From: Paracoccaceae bacterium
Lineage (GTDB): Bacteria; Pseudomonadota; Alphaproteobacteria; Rhodobacterales; Rhodobacteraceae
Assembly: GCA_013139635.1 (NCBI GenBank)
Contig: WTAL01000047.1
Span: forward strand, 1 to 45,960
DNA: 45,960 nt
Direction: 5' to 3'
Below, piece after piece: positions 42,501 to 45,960 of this stretch (positions are counted from its first letter, which is position 1; every line of letters begins with the position of its first letter). Made by a program: the position numbers and the translations under genes. The notes beneath the pieces are model-generated. The model searched no databases. It saw nothing but the letters and a program-made list of their open reading frames with translations, and was not told where the DNA came from.

Positions 42501-44059
42501 GCGTAACGCTGATTTCACCGCCGCCGCACCACGATATTTACAGTATCGAGGACTTGGCCCAGCTGATTTATGACCTTAAGCAAATAAATCCGCGCGCCAA
42601 GATCTGCGTGAAGCTCGTGGCGCAATCGGGCGTGGGCACGATTGCGGCGGGGGTGGCCAAGGCCAAAGCTGATGTGATTTTGATTGCGGGCCATAATGGC
42701 GGCACGGGGGCCAGCCCTGCCACCAGCATTAAATATGTGGGCTTGCCATGGGAAATGGGCCTGACCGAGGCGCACCAAGTGCTGGCGATGAACGACCTGC
42801 GCGGGCGGGTTACCCTGCGCACCGATGGCGGCTTGCGCACAGGGCGTGATATTGTGATTGCGGCGATGATGGGCGCTGAGGAGTATGGCATTGGCACTGC
42901 GGCCCTGATTGCGATGGGCTGTATTATGGTGCGGCAGTGCCAGTCCAACACCTGCCCTGTGGGCATTTGTGTGCAAGATGAGCGCCTGCGCGAGAAATTT
43001 GAAGGCACGGCTGATAAAGTGGTGAATCTGATCACATTTTACGCCCAAGAAGTGCGGGAAGTGCTGGCCAGCATTGGCGCGCGCTCACTTAACGAGGTGA
43101 TTGGGCGGGCTGATTTGCTTTCACAGGTTTCGCGCGGGTCGGAGCATTTGGATGACCTTGACCTGAACCCGATGCTGATCAGCGTTGATGAGGGCCACGG
43201 CATTGATTATGACCGCAACCGTGAGCGGCAATTTGTGCCGGATACGCTGGACGCGTTGATTTTGCGCGACGCCGAGCCGTTCTTTAAAGACCGTGAAAAG
43301 ATGCAGCTTTCCTATGCGGTGCAAAACACCCACCGCACCATCGGAGCGCGGGTTTCCAGCCATATTGTGCAGCGCTTTGGCATGCGCAACAAGCTGCAAG
43401 CCAACCACCTGAGCATCAAGCTTTCTGGCTCTGCGGGGCAGTCGCTTGGCGCGTTTGCGGTGCCGGGCCTCAAGATTGAGGTGTCGGGCGATGCCAATGA
43501 TTATGTAGGCAAGGGCCTTTCAGGCGGCACGATTGTAGTGCGCCCGCCGCTTAACAGCCCGCTGGTGGCGGCTGAAAACACCATCATCGGCAACACCGTG
43601 CTTTACGGCGCCACCGATGGTTACCTTTATGCCAATGGCCGCGCGGGCGAGCGCTTTTGCGTGCGCAATTCCGGTGCAAAAGTGGTGGTTGAGGGCTGTG
43701 GCTCTAACGGCTGTGAATACATGACCGGCGGGATGACGGTGATTCTTGGCCCCGTGGGGGACAATTTTGGTGCGGGCATGACCGGCGGCATGGCCTATGT
43801 TTATGACCCTGACGGCACGTTTGAAACCCGCATGAACAGCGAGACCGTGATTTGCCAATCGCTGAAATCGGCCTATTGGGAGAGCGAGCTGGTATACCTG
43901 ATCGAGCAGCATGAGGTTGAGACCGGCTCAAAGCTGGCGGCTGAAATGCTGCGGAATTGGGAGCGCATTCGTATGCATTTCAAGCAGGTTTGCCCAAAAG
44001 AAATGCTTACGCGCCTGCCCCAGCCACTGAGTGACGAAGCAGACGCGCAAACCGCTTAA
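39542..44059 (+). CDS. gltB: Glutamate synthase large subunit
   Basis: 1505-residue ferredoxin/NADPH-type glutamate synthase subunit that makes two glutamates from glutamine and 2-oxoglutarate. The Ntn amidotransferase nucleophile would be C34 (HAACGVGLVV), exposed after removal of a short propeptide. The FMN/Fe-S centre follows with GCIMVRQCQSNTCPVGIC, and the C-terminal beta-helix has the Gly-rich repeats (GNTVLYGATDGYLYANGRAGERF). I chose the ATG at 39542, with an AAGGAG site about 8 bases upstream, over the one at 39521 inside the GFA gene. It ends in front of a strong hairpin. Confidence 0.96.
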   Translation: MTKFDQKWVEEQEALRAELNERGMYREAEEHAACGVGLVVNVDGVPKRAVVENGIKALSAIWHRGAVDADGKTGDGAGILLQIPVEFFQDQVRRTGHEPGDELLAVGMIFLPRTNFAAQESCRTIVESEVLRMGYYIYGWRHVPVDVSCLGEKANATRPEVEQILISNSKGVDEETFERELYIIRRRIEKAAAGINGFYVCSLSCRSVIYKGMMLAEQVSVFYPDLEDERFISSYAVYHQRYSTNTFPQWWLAQPFRMLAHNGEINTLKGNLNWMKSHEIRMASASFGDMAEDIKPIVADGSSDSAALDSVFEMLVRAGRSAPMAKTILVPESWSNMATAIPKPWQDMYAYCNSVMEPWDGPAALAMTDGRWVVAGLDRNGLRPMRYVITDDGMVIAGSEAGMVPVRTKNIIRKGALGPGQMLAVDMAEGKIWKDTELKNMLSASRPFGEWASNITDLEKIDEGDDEKTLFTGEALRTRQIAAGFTLEELEGILHPMAEDGKEGLASMGDDTPSAVLSQKYRPLSHFFRQNFSQVTNPPIDSLREFRVMSLKTRFGNLKNVLDQSSAQTEIIMLDSPFVSNARLKAMMKYFGDSATVIDCTFAVDGNLQEALESLRQQAEEAVRAGSTHLILTDEHQSAEKVPMPMILANSAVHSWLVRKGLRTFASVNVRSAECLDSQYFAVLIGGGATTVNAYLAEDSITDRVNRGLLDGPLEDAIGRYREAIDQGLLKIMSKMGISVISSYRGGLNFEAVGLSRAMVAEYFPGMMSRISGIGTAGIEKKIREVHAKGWLGGQDTLDIGGFYKLRKSGETHAWQSTNMHLLQEACARNSFDLWKKYSAAMQANPPINLRDLLDFKTKAEPISIDEVESITSIRKRFVTPGMSLGALSPEAHKTLNIAMNRIGAKSNSGEGGEDPAHFHPEPNGDNPSAKIKQVASGRFGVTAEYLNQCEEIEIKVAQGAKPGEGGQLPGIKVNALIARLRHSTEGVTLISPPPHHDIYSIEDLAQLIYDLKQINPRAKICVKLVAQSGVGTIAAGVAKAKADVILIAGHNGGTGASPATSIKYVGLPWEMGLTEAHQVLAMNDLRGRVTLRTDGGLRTGRDIVIAAMMGAEEYGIGTAALIAMGCIMVRQCQSNTCPVGICVQDERLREKFEGTADKVVNLITFYAQEVREVLASIGARSLNEVIGRADLLSQVSRGSEHLDDLDLNPMLISVDEGHGIDYDRNRERQFVPDTLDALILRDAEPFFKDREKMQLSYAVQNTHRTIGARVSSHIVQRFGMRNKLQANHLSIKLSGSAGQSLGAFAVPGLKIEVSGDANDYVGKGLSGGTIVVRPPLNSPLVAAENTIIGNTVLYGATDGYLYANGRAGERFCVRNSGAKVVVEGCGSNGCEYMTGGMTVILGPVGDNFGAGMTGGMAYVYDPDGTFETRMNSETVICQSLKSAYWESELVYLIEQHEVETGSKLAAEMLRNWERIRMHFKQVCPKEMLTRLPQPLSDEADAQTA

Positions 44060-44063
44060 AACC

Positions 44064-44084
44064 GGGGCCGCTTATGGCGGCCCC
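44064..44084. terminator. Terminator hairpin between gltB and convergent gene
   Basis: GGGGCCGC and GCGGCCCC form an 8-bp GC stem around a TTATG loop, right after the gltB stop and six bases from the stop of the convergent secreted-protein gene. It probably serves both strands. No long T-run is visible on either side. Confidence 0.65.
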
Positions 44085-44090
44085 AACGCA

Positions 44091-44624
44091 TTACATTCCG
44101 TGGGTGATCTTAACGGTGGCGGCGCTGTGCATCATGTCGCCAACCGGCACAATCATCTTTGTGCCTTCGTCATTCCCAATATCATAGCGCCCAAGCTCGA
44201 TGGTCACTTCATGGCCCGCGCTTACATCTGCTAGCGCCGTCACGTAGGTATCAGGCACCATTGTGGGGGCTACCATGGCCAAAATTCGCCATGCGGTGGC
44301 TTCGGTTTCCACGGTAAACGTAACCGAGCTGCCAGCCGCCAAAAGCACGCCTGGAGGGCCATCGGTGCCGTGCGCAACGGTGACTTGATCAGCCCCTATC
44401 GCCTCTACCACCATCATTGGGTCTCCGGTGAGGATCTGGCTTTCGGCTGCGGCGGTTACATAGCCATCAGTAAAGAGAAAGGAGTCATTGCCCGCGTCAG
44501 TTACCACGATCGGGGCGAGCAGCTCCTCAGTCAGGTTATTGGTTACGGTCACGGTGAAGGTTTCGGCATATGCTGTGCTGGCAAGCAGGCCAAAAGCAAG
44601 GCCGGCAATCAGGGTCTTTTTCAT
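44091..44624 (-). CDS. Secreted spondin-domain-like protein
   Basis: 177 residues from the ATG at 44624, preceded by an AAGGAA ribosome site. A longer frame to 44822 only adds poor-quality sequence. A clear signal peptide is present (MKKTLIAGLAFGLLASTAYA, then ETFTVTV). The mature part is beta-rich and begins with TVTVTNNLTEELLAPIVV, typical of the spondin-like domain proteins of marine bacteria. It is probably exported to the periplasm or outside. No catalytic residues are recognised and the function is unknown. Confidence 0.75.
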   Translation of the reverse strand: MKKTLIAGLAFGLLASTAYAETFTVTVTNNLTEELLAPIVVTDAGNDSFLFTDGYVTAAAESQILTGDPMMVVEAIGADQVTVAHGTDGPPGVLLAAGSSVTFTVETEATAWRILAMVAPTMVPDTYVTALADVSAGHEVTIELGRYDIGNDEGTKMIVPVGDMMHSAATVKITHGM

Positions 44625-44965
44625 GGGTATTTCCTTTTTCAAAGTCATCCGCCAATCGGGATGGCGGTTGTTTGGCGCAAATATTCCGCTGTGGGAAATG
44701 ACATTGGCTAACCCCTGCGTGAGGGGCCGTGAGCGCGAAATTCGCCGAAATAAACTCCTCGTTATGGCCTGTTTCAATTCTGGCAAAATTGGCACGAAAC
44801 CGGCAAATCTTCGCTGATGCATCGGGGTGTTTTTGAAACAATGTGTGTTTCACGCGTTCACGGGGGCAAAAAATAAAAGGCGATAAATTGCCTCGCCCTG
44901 CCACGCGCTCTTGAAAATCTGTGCGCTAAGCGGCAAAAAGGGGCACACCATAGCAGGACTCCCCG
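44625..44965. other. 341-bp intergenic region
   Basis: This lies between the divergent secreted-protein gene and the GST gene and should hold both promoters. I see a small 5-bp hairpin (CCCCT-GCGTG-AGGGG at 44712-44726) but no recognisable RNA gene, riboswitch or small gene. The open frames that cross it are not convincing. Confidence 0.5.
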
Positions 44966-45631
44966 ATGTTTCGTCTTTATCACCTTCCGCTCTCCCCTTT
45001 TTGCCGCAAGATTCGCCTGATTTTGGGGGAAAAGAAGATTGCTGTGGAGTTGGTGGAAGAGAAATACTGGGAAAAGCGGCTGGATTTTTTGCGGCTTAAT
45101 CCGGCGGGGCAAATTCCGGTGCTGCGAAATGGCCGCTTTGTGCTCGGCGAATCGTCGGCGATATTTGAGTATCTTGAGGAAACCCATCCCGAGCCTGCTT
45201 TGCTGCCAAAAGACCCAGCCGCGCGCGCCGAGGCCCGCCGCCTTGAGGGCTGGTTTGATGATAAGTTCCACCATGAAGTGACGGCGAATCTGGTGTACGA
45301 GCGCATCAACAAAAAGCTGATGGGCACGGGCTACCCCGATAGCACCAAAATTAAAGCGGGCAGCAAAAACATTAAATACCACCTTGATTATATGGGCTGG
45401 CTGCTGGAAACCCGTGACTGGCTGGCGGGCAACACGATGACAATTGCTGACTTTACCGCCGCTGCCCACCTTAGCACGCTCGACTATGTGAATGACGTGG
45501 ACTGGCTGCGCAATAAGAACGTAAAAGAATGGTATGCGCGGATAAAATCTCGCCCGTCTTTTCGGCCACTGCTCAGCGACCAGGTTACGGGTTTTGTGCC
45601 GCCGGACCATTATAGCGATCTGGATTTTTAG
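44966..45631 (+). CDS. Glutathione S-transferase family protein
   Basis: 221 residues. The N-terminal thioredoxin-like domain has LPLSPFCRKIRLIL (Ser/Cys at the active-site position), NPAGQIPVL with the cis-proline, and LGESSAIFEYLEE, which contacts glutathione. The all-helical C-terminal domain has the N-capping motif in MTIADFTAAAHLS. The gene is followed directly by queG with no gap (TAG at 45629-45631, GTG at 45632). The substrate is unknown. Confidence 0.9.
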   Translation: MFRLYHLPLSPFCRKIRLILGEKKIAVELVEEKYWEKRLDFLRLNPAGQIPVLRNGRFVLGESSAIFEYLEETHPEPALLPKDPAARAEARRLEGWFDDKFHHEVTANLVYERINKKLMGTGYPDSTKIKAGSKNIKYHLDYMGWLLETRDWLAGNTMTIADFTAAAHLSTLDYVNDVDWLRNKNVKEWYARIKSRPSFRPLLSDQVTGFVPPDHYSDLDF

Positions 45632-45960
45632 GTGGAAGACCTCGCCAACCGCCTGCGCGCACAAGCGCTGGAGGTCGGCTTTTCCGATGTTGGCATTTGC
45701 GCGCCAGACGCCATGCCCGAAACCGCTGGGCGGCTGCAAGAATTCCTGAAAGCGGGCCTGCACGGTGAGATGGGCTGGATGGAGCGGCGGGCTGAATGGC
45801 GCGGCAGCCCTACGGCGCTGTGGCCCGAGGCGCGCTCGGTTATTATGCTGGCCGATAATTACGGCCCGGATGATGACCCGCTTAAGCTTTTGCCCATGAA
45901 GGATAGGGGCAATATCTCGGTGTATGCCCGCAATAAAGATTACCACGACCCGCTGAAAAA
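45632..45960 (+). CDS. queG: Epoxyqueuosine reductase, 3' end outside window
   Basis: The visible 109 residues match the start of QueG, the cobalamin- and Fe-S-dependent enzyme of the last step of queuosine synthesis in tRNA. Visible blocks are GFSDVGICAP, EMGWMERRAEWR, the LWPEARSVIMLADNY pattern and the ISVYARNKDYHD segment. The likely start is the GTG at 45632, immediately after the GST stop. The Fe-S cysteines lie beyond the window. Confidence 0.87.
   Translation, partial: MEDLANRLRAQALEVGFSDVGICAPDAMPETAGRLQEFLKAGLHGEMGWMERRAEWRGSPTALWPEARSVIMLADNYGPDDDPLKLLPMKDRGNISVYARNKDYHDPLK

Noticed and set aside
44625-44822. N-terminal extension of the secreted spondin-like protein
   Set aside because: It would bury a clear signal peptide that starts at 44624 with its own ribosome site.
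44858-45946. Long 362-residue open frame on the minus strand
   Set aside because: It lies antisense to the GST and queG genes, is rich in His, Arg and Ala as shadows of GC-rich genes are, and has no recognisable domain.
1-45960. CRISPR array, rRNA or additional tRNA genes
   Set aside because: No regularly spaced repeats and no further cloverleaf or rRNA sequence was noticed in reading.

Overview
The window joins two kinds of DNA. From about 35.0 kb to the right edge lies ordinary alphaproteobacterial chromosome: tRNA-Leu(CAG), an NDUFA9-like NAD(P)-binding protein, uppP, gltD, two GFA-fold genes, gltB, a small secreted protein, a glutathione S-transferase and the start of queG. Gene content and protein style suggest a Rhodobacterales-like organism, but no rRNA or marker gene in the window fixes the genus. 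Everything left of the tRNA looks like a mobile island. A large serine recombinase (33476-35026) runs into the 3' end of the tRNA-Leu gene, which is the likely attachment site.

The island backbone is a decayed F-type conjugative element. TraL is intact. The head of TraE is fused to an internal piece of TraU, a transposase tail follows, and a fragment of the coupling protein TraD sits 25 kb away. The right part of the island holds a large SF1-type helicase paired with a truncated DUF4238 gene (27104-30992), two small genes, a small resolvase, a frameshifted small gene and the large recombinase.

The cargo between the tra fragments (about 1.5-26.4 kb) is a biosynthetic gene cluster of about 22 genes. 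Its key gene is argK (10282-11277), a close relative of the phaseolotoxin-insensitive ornithine carbamoyltransferase of Pseudomonas syringae, with the altered SGRTST phosphate-binding motif. Other parts also recall the Pht cluster: a PEP-synthase-like phosphotransferase, a membrane fatty-acid desaturase, ATP-grasp peptide ligases, a class III aminotransferase and exporters. I therefore read the region as a phaseolotoxin-like antimetabolite cluster (N-P bonded, probably N-sulfated, aimed at ornithine carbamoyltransferase) with built-in self-resistance, outside Pseudomonas.

The cluster has three blocks. (1) A leftward operon, 6026-1512: radical-SAM aminomutase homologue, ATP-grasp ligase, 2-oxoglutarate oxygenase, MFS exporter. 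(2) A rightward block, 6787-11277: ATP-grasp ligase, MFS exporter, small membrane protein, argK. (3) A 15-gene leftward operon, 26445-11243, nearly all coupled by 1-14 bp overlaps: nucleotidyltransferase, unknown, aminotransferase, SRPBCC protein, thioester-reductase-like SDR, sulfotransferase, desaturase, two dCTP-deaminase-like proteins, PEP-synthase-like protein, CYTH-like protein, unknown, P-loop kinase, HprK-like protein, NPP-like phosphodiesterase. Blocks 1 and 2 diverge from a 760 bp intergenic region with repeated operator-like motifs. Blocks 2 and 3 converge and overlap. No transcription factor is visible in the cluster.

The number of nucleotide-handling folds, and the PEP-synthase fold shared with the N-P bond-forming glutamine kinase of Campylobacter, suggest that the warhead is built through a nucleotide-activated phosphoramidate. 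No amidinotransferase (amtA, which makes homoarginine in phaseolotoxin) is present. Instead there is an aminomutase homologue lacking the lysine-binding aspartates plus an oxygenase, so the peptide part of the product should differ from phaseolotoxin.
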